DNA of 64,000 nucleotides, taken from assembly GCA_022496805.1 (NCBI GenBank), contig CM040088.1, positions 11,749,001-11,813,000 on the forward strand. The letters are read 5' to 3'. Both the position numbers and the translations under genes were made by a program. Numbering within the stretch: the stretch's first letter is position 1; every line of letters starts with the position of its first letter. Source of the DNA: Pohlia nutans. Its lineage: Eukaryota; Streptophyta; Bryopsida; Bryales; Mniaceae. The notes under the pieces were generated by a model. That model saw nothing but the letters and a program-made list of their open reading frames with translations, had not been told where the DNA came from and did no database searches. Below, piece after piece: positions 43,375-54,678 of the stretch.

Positions 43375-46300
43375 ATGCAGAAGGTTTCGTTGCCATCCAG
43401 GATGAGAACCAGTGGGGTGTTCCGAGCTATGGTGCACATTCCGCTTCTGACCAGAGCCGCGACGCGCGGCTACGGGCTCCAGCGCAATTCGCACAATTCG
43501 AGCCGGGAGTGCAATTCGGAGGATTCGCTGTAATGCGACGTCGTCTCAGGAAAATGGTATTGGTCTCACCTTCTTTAGAGATTCAGCCCTAGTTTTCATC
43601 TTGTTTTTTATTCAATATGTACCGGTATTTGATTGTTTAACTCCTAAAGGATCAAGAAGCCCGAATTGGGTCGCATGTTAAAAAAAATAAAAAAAATAAG
43701 CTGTTTTGAGTAGGTTCTATGTGGACTTTCTTTTGTTCAAATTTGTTTGTTTTTTTACCAACATATGCATTGTTCTTCACGGATTCTAGTGATATAAAGT
43801 TCAGTCTCATCTGAATTGTATTTTTCACAATATGGTCAATTGAATTTGTCATTTAGAAACCATGAATCCTTGGACCTTTATTTGTTAATGAAGTACATCT
43901 TAGCCTTGTGGACTAATTGCATCACTACAAACCTGAAAGCTCAGACGTTATAATGAGTTCAGGTCAACTTTTTAAGTTGTTTCAACTCATCTGAACTAAT
44001 TGACCTTAAACACTTAATTCACTGAACTAATTGCAACCGTGCAAATTCAAATGTATGTTCAATCCGTCTTATGACCAAAAGAATAAGATTGAGTTACCAG
44101 CTCGAGTAGCTAGACCAGCTAAAGTAGGTTTCCCCATCTTGAGACTCATCTCCAGGTGCTTATAAAAGTTTGTTTTCCCATCTTCAGTTTGAATTCTACA
44201 GATTAGTTTTTTTTAAAGTTGAAACTAGGATTGAAGAATGTTTACTGGAATGATATCAGATTGGATGGGCTCCTCTGGAGTAGGCTATGGAACAGGGGAT
44301 TGAGATTACTCTCTGCCTGGTTTTTTGCATTTTGTGGAGACATGAGATGATGAATTTTGTATGAAATTAGGGTTGCAAGAGGGGAAATTCTCAAAGGGGT
44401 GAGTGGGTGGGGTTGCTGTAGCTGGCAAGAATTCCAGTCACAGAGCTTCTGACATGCAATTCCTGGGCAGTCAAAGAGAAGACAGCAGCATGTGGCTGAA
44501 TGTAGGCAGACGTGGCAACCTTGGCTCACGCCATTTCTGGATTTTGCCACCAGCGCAGATGGGCCGGCGCTCATCCAAAATTGCAACGAAGAAGGTATCA
44601 TTCTTTTTTGGTTTCATAATATTCTTTTAGAATTATTATTCTCTCAGCCTTTTGTGCTGTATTTCTTGGAGCCTTACTTTCTATTTTTAATAAGTTGCTA
44701 CTCCTTGTAGAAGCATCTTGGGAGTCTTATTCTCCAGTTCATTTTATCCTAGTACACAACATTCTTTAGCAGTTGTGAGAACTCACTTCTAGATGGCAAC
44801 CGAAACCGAAAGAGAAGACTTGAACATTCACTATAGAGAGCATACATGGCGCTCAGTAACTTGTCTTCATATTGTTTTTGGTACCTCCCATCTGACATGA
44901 GCTCAAGATTGGGCACAAAATGATGTAGTAATTTAGTTGGTGAGGGACCTACCTAAAGCTCACTTGTGTTATCACATGAAAATGCATTTTTTGAAGGGGA
45001 GCTATTTTTAACACTTGTTATGTACTTGCACATTCAGGGAGCACAGGACAAGAAAAAGGCTAAACTCTACGGCAAGATGGGAAAGCAGATTATTACAGTG
45101 TATGTAATTGTGCATCTTTTTTTTTTTCCTCTAACCCGTGCATCTTTTTTATTTTTATTTTTAGAGTCAGCCTGACCACATGGGGACTGGTTTATATCAC
45201 CATTTTGCACTGAATAATAGGGCAATTACTACGCTCAGCATTATAAACGTGAGTGAATGCATTCATGTTTTTAAGTGTCCACCCTTTGTAGTAGAGCTAA
45301 CGTGTTTGTCTCTTGAAAGGTCAGGTCTGAGATTAGCAATAAGAATTCTGAGTGTGGTCTGATGTGCAGTGTTAAAGAGGGAGGACCTAATCCCGCTGCA
45401 AATGCAGCACTTGCACAGTTACTGCAGCAAGCGAAAGACACCGATGTTCCTAAGGAAATAATTGACCGAAATATCAAAAAGGCAACAGACAAAGGGCAGC
45501 AAGATTTTGTTGAATTAACATATGAGGTAATTCGTGTAGACTTGTCGAACTCACTGAACATGGAGGGCTCAGTTTTGTAACCTTTTCATAACATTCTCTA
45601 GCAGTTGTGAGGACTCACCCTCCTCCACTGTACAGGACAGTAGCCTCCTCAAAGAGTAATTTTTACACATGAAGTCAAGCCATGATCTTCAAAATGGGAT
45701 TTCAGGCACAAAAATTATCAGAATCCAAAACCGCAAAGTGGATTGGGTAGGTATTTGAGTCTACTATCAAGAAATGACACTTCATACGTTGATATCACAG
45801 TCAAGATTCTTTTTTCACATGATTGTAGAAAGAATTTGCATCCTTTCCATTAAAACCATTCTTTCCATTGTTACTCACATTTTGTATCCATAACTTTTTG
45901 AAGTGAGGGAAAAAAATGGAGTTCTGATTTTCATATAGAAATAGGTCACAAGAAGTTAATTTTTCATCAAAACTCAATTGTATGTGTTAAGCATCTTGTG
46001 TACTACAACATGTCAAAATTTGGATAAAATATTCTAATCTATCAAGTTTTAATGACAATTCTTCAAGAAAACCAGAACTATTTAAAATTAGTGAAGGGTA
46101 CTGTAGATGGCAACAAGAAAAAGAAAAACTTCGATAGTTTAGTGTCCATGAACGTATTGCCCAGTTTGTGTGATAGTCCTATCTGCATGTTGGAGACTTC
46201 ACCTGGACGTGATTTTTGGCCTTCAGGTTTATGGCTATGGAGGGGTGGGGCTGGTTCTGGAAGTTCTCACAGATAACCATAATCGTGCTGCGGCTACTAT

Positions 46301-47204
46301 TCGTGATGTCGTCAAGAAGAGTGGGGCTAAAATGGCAGACTCAGGGTCTGTGCTTTTTAATTTTAAGCGTGCTGGAGTAATCTATGTAAAATCCGACAAA
46401 GTAGAAGCAGATGACTTACTGCTTGCAGCAATGGACGCGGGTGCAGAAGATGTCATAGAACCTTCACCACCTGACGAAGAGGACGATGAAGAAGATGAAG
46501 AGAAGTAAGTCCTTTTGAACCCTCCTTGATGTTCAAGATGCTGTTCAAGGTCCTTTGTATGTATGCACAGCTGCTGGTAATAGGATGACAACTCCTTTTA
46601 CAAACTTAACTAGGGCTTTGTGCTGCATTGTGAAGTCATGCTTACACTACTTGCTAATAAGTCCTGAATAGATGAGTTGCTGTTGGTAACAGGGATCAGT
46701 ATAGGAGACGAGATCAGGTTCCTAACAGTTTTAGTATCCATATGAGTAGATCCCTAACCTTATGAGTGAATGGAATGGTAATGAAAAAATTGGCTTCTGA
46801 TCCTATGCTGCAGATTCCTTAAGGTGATCACCCCAATGGATCAGTTTGCATCTGTGCGTGCTAGTCTTCAGGAGGCCGGTATTCCACTGGATGCTGACAT
46901 CTCTGGCTTGGAGCTCATTCCAGTATCTGAGATTGAGGTTTCTTACTCTCCTCAGCTTATGACATTTCCTATCTTTTGAACACATTTTCAGACTGTTTTT
47001 CAACCATGAATCTTTGAGGAGCACTTTGGCACTTATTACCTTAGGTTACTCAATACTGGGGCACTCAAGTTGCATGGTTTTTGAACGATACTGTTGTGAT
47101 GTATCATGCAGGCTGATGACGAAGCTGTGGATCTGAATAAGGCATTGATGGACAAGTTACTTGAGCTTGATGATGTAGACGCTGTTTTTTCAAACCAGAA
47201 ATAA
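43375..47204 (+). CDS. TACO1/YebC-family protein, probably organellar
   Basis: Seven exons join in frame: 43,375-43,529; 44,438-44,594; 45,038-45,099; 45,370-45,526; 46,227-46,504; 46,814-46,937; 47,112-47,204, giving 341 residues. The N-terminal 60 residues are rich in Arg, Ser and Ala and lack acids at first (MQKVSLPSRMRTSGVFRAM), as in mitochondrial or plastid presequences. The conserved domain starts MGRRSSKIATKK, then AQDKKKAKLYGKMGKQI, EGGPNPAANAALAQLLQQAK, DVPKEIIDRNIKKA, VYGYGGVGLVLEVLTDNHNR, GAKMADSGSVLFNF, DAGAEDVIEP and ELDDVDAVFSNQK. YebC proteins are ribosome- or DNA-associated regulators; TACO1 aids mitochondrial translation. The exon 2 acceptor (44,437) is the least certain: it keeps the frame but its pyrimidine tract is poor, so translation might instead start in exon 2. 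Intron 1 carries a family-A MITE. Confidence 0.87.
43637..43888. mobile_element. Family-A MITE in TACO1-like intron 1
   Basis: TTAA-CTCCTAAAGGATCAAGAAG at the left and CTTGGACCTTTATTTG-TTAA at the right, with the family interior (GGACTTTCTTTTGTTCAAAT, TAGTGATATAAAG). It is about 250 bp with moderately diverged ends. Confidence 0.85.
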
Positions 47205-48547
47205 ATACGGAAATTGTCGAGGTAATGAGCAACTGTGGCCTCGTCCAATTTTGCCACTCCTGTCACTAAGGGAATCCAATATTTTTGTGTTTTCAGAACT
47301 TCTAGGTCATTCCAGCTATCAAGGTTATGAAATTGCAATTGAACCTATTCACAAGCTGAAGGCTTTGAACAGGAAACTGTTTGTCTGAAAACCCATTTTC
47401 TATCACTTTGTACTCACTCTTAGAATACAAGCATAGAAACTATGCAGGGGAACTAGAAGCTCGTTTCCAAGGATTAGTCAAAAATTCTGTGGCGGCCTTT
47501 GGAGTCATAAGTGACTTCCATACACTTACGCAGTTAGAAAACCTCGTCAAATCATACACTATGTTGCTGTGATAGTTTGCAAGGTTAATGTATGAGTTGT
47601 TAACAAGGACTTACAGGGGTTATCATATACAAATACATAATTTTATCCAAATTCTACATGCATTGGTTTAAGAAGAATGTATAGCACTAAGGCAATGATC
47701 CTTTATATAATCCTCCACATATGAACAAATTCAATGTAACATTTGAAAAAATAATAAATGAGTCTAAACCTCCAAAGAAAAGAGCATGTCCAAATTTGCA
47801 CCTATCTTGAACATCTGACACTAATTCCACAACCAACTCACACATCCAAATCCGTCAGAAAGACCTATGATAAGCTTTACCTAAGATAAGCTTTACCTAG
47901 ATATGCCAAATAAACTCAATTCAACTCATTGTTATTTACAACACAAATTGAAACAAATCAAAACACATTTTATTGCAAAACTAAATGCAAATTTCAAATA
48001 ACCAAACATTATGAAAGTCATGCAATGGAGAACTAACTTCTAAAATTTTCAACTCTTTAATCTCACAGCCTAGGATTCCAAAATGCATGTGATTATCAAT
48101 AACATTGTGAGAGTGTTGCATGTAAAAGTGACACTTAAAGAAATACTCGAGGGTTGCAAGAGTCAAGAAGGTGGACTAGAAGAACAGTGTGGGTAAAGAT
48201 TGATTTTTACTAGTGACTCACTATCATCATCTCCAAGAGTGTGGTACTTGCACATACAGTATCCATGGGTATCTACAAGTACCCTTATACAAATCACTCT
48301 TGAAAATGATAGTGGGACCACTGTTTATTCACATAACATTAGTCTAGAACCCTTTTCACACTTGAATGCAACTCATTCTAACATTATAAAATGTGATAGT
48401 GAGTATGTAGTGAATTTTGAACCAGGTTTGTCAGTTTTTCTAGTTAAACATACAGAGGTCTGAGTGTACTTTAGAATTCTCCGGTCTAGATTGCAGGACT
48501 GCAATCAATTCTGATCCTGGCAAGTTTCTGCAACAAAAAGAGTAGCC
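47205..48547. other. 3' flank of TACO1-like gene and intergenic DNA
   Basis: Apart from the dispersed repeat, an 87-codon open stretch at 48,200-48,463 (+) has no recognised family. It contains short mirrored blocks (CTATCATCATC / GATGATAGTG-like) and may be repeat-derived. Confidence 0.4.
47500..47960. repeat. ~450-bp dispersed repeat, copy 2
   Basis: Similar along its length to 41,776-42,205: both share TGATAGTTTGCAAGGTTAAT, TATCATATACAA, ACACATCCAAA and TCAACTCATTGTTATT in the same order. No coding capacity and no clear ends. It lies about 300 bp past the stop of the TACO1-like gene. Confidence 0.75.
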
Positions 48548-48720
48548 TGAGTTTTTAAATGATAAATTCAATGTATCAAATTGTGAAAAATATAATTCAG
48601 ATGAGACCAAATCTCATATCACTGGGGTCAGTGAAGAATAGTGCATGTGTTGACTAAAAAGAAAGTAAAATTGAACAAGAAGCCTTCATAGGACCTCATC
48701 CAGAATGACCTCAAAACTTG
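48548..48720. mobile_element. Degraded family-A MITE fragment
   Basis: Interior segments AATTGTGAAAAATATAATTC, GTGCATGTGTTGAC and AAATTGAACAAGAAG are present in family order, but both termini are lost. Confidence 0.7.
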
Positions 48721-51045
48721 ACAGGATTCACTAATTCCACCCTGAATGAAGTTACAGAAGTGCAGCTGGTCGGTGCTGCTGTCATTTGCAAGCAGATGGC
48801 CTCACAGTGTTTTTTTTGCACTGTAGCAGTACACCATGCATGCAATGGAGTGTGGTCCCTCTAGATTTAAATGAGTGTGATGGTGCCCATGACGCTAGTG
48901 TCTGGCTCCAAGAAACCTGTCACAAACAAGGTCTTTTTGGGTGATATGTATATTCAGCACTCTTTGACAGATTTGGACCTATGCAATCACGTTCCTCCAA
49001 ATTTTCTCCAATAAAATGAGAGCAGTGAAGGGATTATTGTTCCCGAGAAAAATGATGTTCACCATTATGTATTGTTAGTATAGTTGACATTTCAAATTAT
49101 TAGAGCCATAGGGTATGCTATGCTCAAACTTGACCTTACTCAGGCTATAAGGGGCGGTTCACACTATGGCCGAAGGTCGAGATGTCGAATTCCATCAATG
49201 AGATTGCAAGATAATTGGAAGTTGGCCTCTCCAAAATTTGGCTTTATACTAGAGACTAAAGTCCAAAGGTGACATCGTCCTCCGAAGTGCCTACATGTAT
49301 GGTACTACATTTTGTGAGTTATGACACCAATGCGACAGACTCTTGAGGGAGAATTGGATAAGTTGGGAATGGAAACCCAAATCTCTCTCGAGAGGTCGTC
49401 GGTTTTTTTTATAAAGTAATCAAAATTTGAATTAGACTCGAATTTGTATAAATATTTGTAGCTCAAAATTTTGGACTCTCGGCATGAATTGGGTTTGGAC
49501 TGCGACGGCCAGTCTTGCCATAGAGTGAACCGGCCCTAAGTAGATTTGAGCATTGGGTTTGCTCAAGCACAGGGGTACCCTGTGACCTTGGTTCAGATAT
49601 ACGTGAGTGATGGTAGCTTATGATAGTGCTACTGCACTCAACCATTTCTAATTGCATTGCTGCAAGTTGTTCTATAACATTCTTTAGCAGTCCCACTATT
49701 CACCCTTGGGAATCAGCCTCAGAGGTTAGAATAGCTGCAAGAATCGTAATCTTCTAGAGAATAAAAGCCATCTTTAGCTAAAAATGGCTTGTAGCTCAAC
49801 AAACTTTTGTTTTTTAATAGTTTCTACATATTGCACATCATCAAATTCCCTGTTCAAATGCTGATTCTCTGCATAAGCAAAAGGGTGTGCTATAATACTA
49901 GCTAAAGAATATTATGCAATATGAGAGATCTTTAAGATATACAAGGAATGTGTAATTTCATAGCGTTGAGTGTAGCCACTAGTACAAAATGTGTTGTTTT
50001 CCACTTACTATAATTGAAAAAAGAAATGAAACCATGCCAGGCAGCTAGGTTGTATCATTGCTAGTGAGTGGTTTTGGACACAAGATGACAGAAATATCCA
50101 CATATTCAGCCATTGTTCCCCTTTTTGTGGGAATGAAAAATGACAAGTATGCTACTAGTGAACATTCTAAGGATATGATAACTCCAAAAGCACTTTAATT
50201 TGATGTATTTCTTGTAGAGTCTTGGCAAGTGGAGAAACAAATGAAATGGTAGAAAATTGCAAATTTACAAGAACATGGGATGGAAGATATTGTGTCATAT
50301 CTCTAGAGCCAGTGAGACTTCTATTTTATTTTTTTGTCTCTGCCATGTGAGCGGAATCCGGAAGCAAAGATTTCCCTCTATTTTGTGGTTTGGTAGACAC
50401 CCCCCCCCCCCCCCCCCCCAACCAACCAACAAATTAATTAATTGATATATATATATAATAAACTCCTCAGGCTGATCTAGAGTCATATCCCAAATTTAAA
50501 TTCAGTTAAAAAATCATCCTTTAGGACCCCCAAAACTGAAAAAATTTAAACTGTTGGTTGTAATAACAACGAAATATCCGTGTTCCATTTTCTATTTTAA
50601 ATCACAATTTGGATAAATAACAGGCCTGCAGATCATATTTCGTCATTCTCATGTTTCAGTTTAATTTGTGTATTCTTTGGCAACATTAGTTAGGCTTTCA
50701 GTTACTAGGAAACCATATTTTGGTTGCATTATAAATGCAATAATACAAAATTTAGCGGGTGTGAAAAGACATTATCTAATAATTTTAATAATATTATAGT
50801 AAGAAAATAATTATACAACATTAAATTACAATTTAAATGATTAATATGATATTTTCAAACATTAGAATAATAATAAATTCTATCATTTTAAATTAATTTA
50901 TATGATCTTACTATTAAAATAATAATATCATATTTTACATTATTTATAAAAGTACTAGATTATTAAGAATTGCAATGATACATTATAATATGCAACTAAA
51001 AGGGATGTTTTGAACTTGATGTATGAATAAAAGTTGTACATTTGA
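48721..51045. other. Intergenic, no gene seen
   Basis: It contains a dispersed fragment shared with 5,585-5,675 and the 20-base poly-C run at 50,400-50,419. No coding structure is visible. 50,750-50,980 is extremely AT-rich. Confidence 0.45.
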
Positions 51046-51396
51046 GTTATCCGTAAAGTCAACACAGGGTACTCCGTTTGTTGCCATGTGTTTTCAAGGT
51101 TTATATAGAAATCCCTAACACTCACTGTCACAAGGAGCCAAGTGGTTTGTTTTGGTGGCCGGTGTGGGGGCACATGGGGCACATAGAGATTCCGTTGTGA
51201 GAACTCAAATGTGCTATGGGGGAGCCTCTCTTGCTTTGATGAGGTGCAAGGTTCGAATCTCTTTAACAACGCAGAGCATTGTGATTGGTCGAAAATATAG
51301 GAGCTAAAACTCATTTTTGCCACTTTTCAAGCAAGAATACGAGTTCTCCCTTGTTTTTCCTCTTGTGGAATTTTTGTGTTTGACTTTACGGATAAC
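51046..51396. mobile_element. MITE with GTTATCCGTAAAGTC ends
   Basis: It begins GTTATCCGTAAAGTCAA and ends TTGACTTTACGGATAAC, the same terminus as the foldback at 39,656-39,992. The interior is different and not self-complementary. It contains GGTTCGAATCTC (about 51,251), which matches a tRNA-type B box and might mark an internal Pol III promoter relic. Confidence 0.7.
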
Positions 51397-52779
51397 CCTA
51401 TTATGAATTTTAGGTTCTATTCAAACAGTTAGATCTATGATTGCTATCACCAATACTTTTGTACAAAATTTGAAATTCAAAATTCAAAATTCTTTTGTAA
51501 TTAGATTACAAATAAAATATTGACAATTTGTGGATGAAATTTGTTGTGATTGGTTGAAATGTAATACTCTAAGTGTAGTGGTTTTGGAGAATTTTTGGTT
51601 GCTTAATTTTATAAGTTGACTTTTTCAAGAGCACTTTAGAACAATTTTGAACTAAGATCTTAAACATATTTGGTGAATCACTACAACATGAAATAAGGCA
51701 TAAAATTTTCACAAATCATCCTCTTTCTAACTGGTTCACACATGCATGAAGCTAACTTCCTATAAAATCAATAGTAAAAAATCCACATTGCAAAAGTGTA
51801 TGACAGATGAGAAAACGTGGATGAAATTTGTACATTGTCCAAAAATGGATGCATGGGTAGCTACGGGTTAAGGTTTGGAAGGCTTGAATTCTTTATTGTC
51901 ACATTGCCTTGCTAAAATCAAAGTGTTATACGATGTTGTTGACACTACACAATTATTTACAATTTTGAATGTACTAGTATTGAATATTTATGTACGAGAT
52001 CAATTTGGATCCAAGTGCTTGTTCAAACTTCAGACTAGTGGAATAATGGTATTGAGTTAACATGAAAATAAGCCCTAGAATACATAATATCGGTAGGTCC
52101 ATCTTGCAAGTATTGAAGCAATAGGATTGGTAGAAAGTTTGTTATGAATTAATAAAATGACAAATTGATTCTACACGATATGAGTAGTTGATACGAGTAA
52201 GGTGGTTACCCCATTACCAAGTGGCGCCTTAAACCAACAGCTAGGGGCATTTTCCACAATCAATGTTGCAATGATGTCGGTTTTAGCATGAGTTACAATT
52301 GGTAATGGGTTCTCTCTTGTTGGTTTTAGTATATGTGAGTGTGGTTATGGGTTCGTTGTTGTTGGTTTAAGCATCTTTACTGTGTGCAATACAAATCTTC
52401 TTTAGACAGAAAAAGCTCTACCTATGTGACGTGAATGGGATGTGTCATACTTCAACTTTGAAAATTTATAACTAATTCACTCTTCATCCAAAAATTATGT
52501 TTCAACTTGTGTTGAAATCTATTTCTTCTTGCCTAACTCTAAAAAATAATAATACTAAATAATATCAATGTCTCATATCTGTATTTCTTATTCAATTAGG
52601 AATGGGGTAACCACCTTATACAAGTGATACCAAGCCAACTTATATATTCAATGTAACATGCACCTTCAAAAGTTAGATCAATTCTAATCATGTTCTAATT
52701 CTCTTCTCACAAACTCATCATCCCTTGGATTTCAAGTTGCCACTCTTATTCAAAGTTTGATAACTTTAGCTAAAGAATA
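51397..52779. other. Intergenic with old MITE copy
   Basis: 51,440-51,870 is a diverged copy of the 2,561-3,036 element. The rest, including the 61-codon open stretch at 51,875-52,060, shows no gene. Confidence 0.5.
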
Positions 52780-53002
52780 TTAACCCCTAAAGGACCAAGA
52801 AGCCCAAATTGGGCCTCATGTTTTTTTGAGCAATTTTGGATAGGTCCTATGTAGATTTCCTTTTATTCAAACTTATTTGATTTTTGATCAACACATGCAG
52901 TGTTCTTCACTGATTCTAGTAATCTAAACTATATTTTTTACAATATGATCAATTGAATTTGCCATTTTAAAACTATGAATCCTTAGTCCTTTTAGGGATT
53001 AA
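52780..53002. mobile_element. Family-A MITE, intergenic copy
   Basis: TTAA-CCCCTAAAGGACCAAGAAG at the left and CCTTAGTCCTTTTAGGGA-TTAA at the right, about 223 bp with the standard interior. TTAA flanks both sides. Confidence 0.9.
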
Positions 53003-53907
53003 TGATGAGGTAGTTATCATGAATCCCACATAAGACAATCGTAGATAATCAACCCATACAAGGATGCACCAAAGGTAGACTTTGATACCCATACCCTTGA
53101 GGCGTAGATAGACAAACTACCCCAATAGACTCTTCATTACAATTACATTTCTTATTATGAGACAATTAATCAAAGTGAATTCCAAAGTTCTCACACGACT
53201 TTGCTGCTGCACACGCTCTTGAGAGTCGGTAAATAAAGAATCATTTTACATGGTACCCATCAGCAGAATCCTGTATTAATAAGAATTTTCTTCAAGACTT
53301 CTGTCTGATACCAAATTACCAATAGTATATTTAATTAACTTGGCCTTGGTCGGTAACTGCAAAAGCAATACGTGACGTATGGAGCACTGTGGAGGGAGAT
53401 GATTTTGGAGTCCACGTAAGTAAACAGTTTTAACTTAAAGACTATCATAGTCTCCAGTGAGATCATATAAATCCTCCATCTCATACAGAGCTTCTGCACT
53501 TACAAATTACACCTCCTGAATCATTTACAAGCACAAAGGTAACTTCTTTCACATTATTATTTTTCTTCTCACTCTTTTTGATAGTAAAGTATTCTTCCTC
53601 ATCCCCACTGTTAGTGTTAGTGTTATTTGGACCAAACTATTCTGTCAGTCACTCTTTTTGATAGTGTTATCTACCTCAAATACTAAAGTAACATTCGTCC
53701 ATATAGCATAAGTTAGAAGAGCCACTCCTAATAGAACTACTCTCGTTTTTAGGACCAAATTTTTTCTTCTTCCCAATTAGCAGCAGCAAGTCAGTCACAC
53801 TCTTCGTTAGTGGAAAGTCAACGTAGAGAGGAGAGTCTATTATCTGCATGACTGGTACTACATGAAATGCAAAGTAAAGAGTTAGTGTCTTAACCCGGAG
53901 TGTTCAG
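53003..53907. promoter_or_regulatory. Intergenic, possible promoter of the small ORF
   Basis: ATCATATAAATCCTCC at about 53,462 looks like a TATA box in the plus direction. About 75 bp later CACAAAGGTAACTTC offers a splice donor, and a CAG lies directly before the ATG at 53,908. A spliced leader is possible but unproven. Confidence 0.25.
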
Positions 53908-54048
53908 ATGGGCTGCAAAATGAGCAGGATGTGTGCAGACAGGCCGGCCGAGCCGGATCCACCGGACCATCGCTGCGATGGAACCACTGACCAGCCATGT
54001 CCCCGCTGTGGAGGAACTGGAGAGCCCGTGCCACCGGGTCCGGCTTAA
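53908..54048 (+). CDS. Small Cys-containing ORF, 46 residues
   Basis: ATG to TAA gives a 46-residue peptide starting MGCKMSRMCADRPAEP and containing a CPRCGGTG motif near its end. The segment is strongly GC-rich amid AT-rich DNA and uses G/C at most third positions, which suggests selection on codons or transfer from a GC-rich exon. CxxCGGTG recalls half of a DnaJ-type zinc finger, and MGC at the start could be lipidated, but neither is conclusive. An in-frame stop lies 33 bp upstream, so it is either a separate small gene with a spliced leader or one exon of a lost gene. I do not recognise the family. Confidence 0.35.
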   Translation: MGCKMSRMCADRPAEPDPPDHRCDGTTDQPCPRCGGTGEPVPPGPA

Positions 54049-54678
54049 CACCATCTGTTTACAAAATCTTGTGTAGTTCTTCAGTCCAAATTTGGCTGCA
54101 TAATAACATACCCACGATCTCGGTCATAACCATCAAAGCAGATGTTAGTGCCTAAATATAGTCTATCATCCATAATATGACACTCCATAATATGACCATA
54201 TTATTGTTTCAAGCAATAAGTGATTTCTGTGACTAATCCATTCCTGCTACCTTTGAAGTTAGGGCTTCCTGTAATAAGCTTCAAGGAAGATACTTTAGAG
54301 GTTCACAAGAAGACATGTTTACGATTCTTTCTGATGATATGTTCGCTTCAACCCATCATGGGACTTGATTATTAAATAAAGGCTTGTTACTTGATTGACC
54401 TCAATATTTTACGTTAGTGGGTAGACAATGTCAAGAGTTTGATTGAAATGGTTGGTCATACACTCATTGATTAAATGATACCGAAATATGAAACACAGTG
54501 ACATCCATACATCGGAAAATAAAATTTAAAAACTGTACTATTTACCATGATACAGTACACCATAGACAAGTCTTGTATTAGAGCAAAATCGTTGGCGTAC
54601 TCCATTCCATGCGTTTGCAGCGGAATACATCCTCAGACCCTTTTCCTTTTGCTAATATTGAAAATCTATTAAAATTAC
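54049..54678. other. Intergenic, 3' flank of the K+ channel gene
   Basis: No gene visible. It probably contains the 3' untranslated region of the channel gene, transcribed leftward. Confidence 0.45.

Noticed and set aside
45317..45369. Alternative acceptor at 45,319 extending TACO1 exon 4
   Set aside because: Using the TGCAG at 45,369 gives the conserved junction (VVKEGGPNP) without the extra non-conserved residues.
51251..51262. GGTTCGAATCTC as part of a tRNA gene
   Set aside because: No acceptor-stem pairing, no proper A box at tRNA spacing and no anticodon arm are visible; at most a SINE relic.
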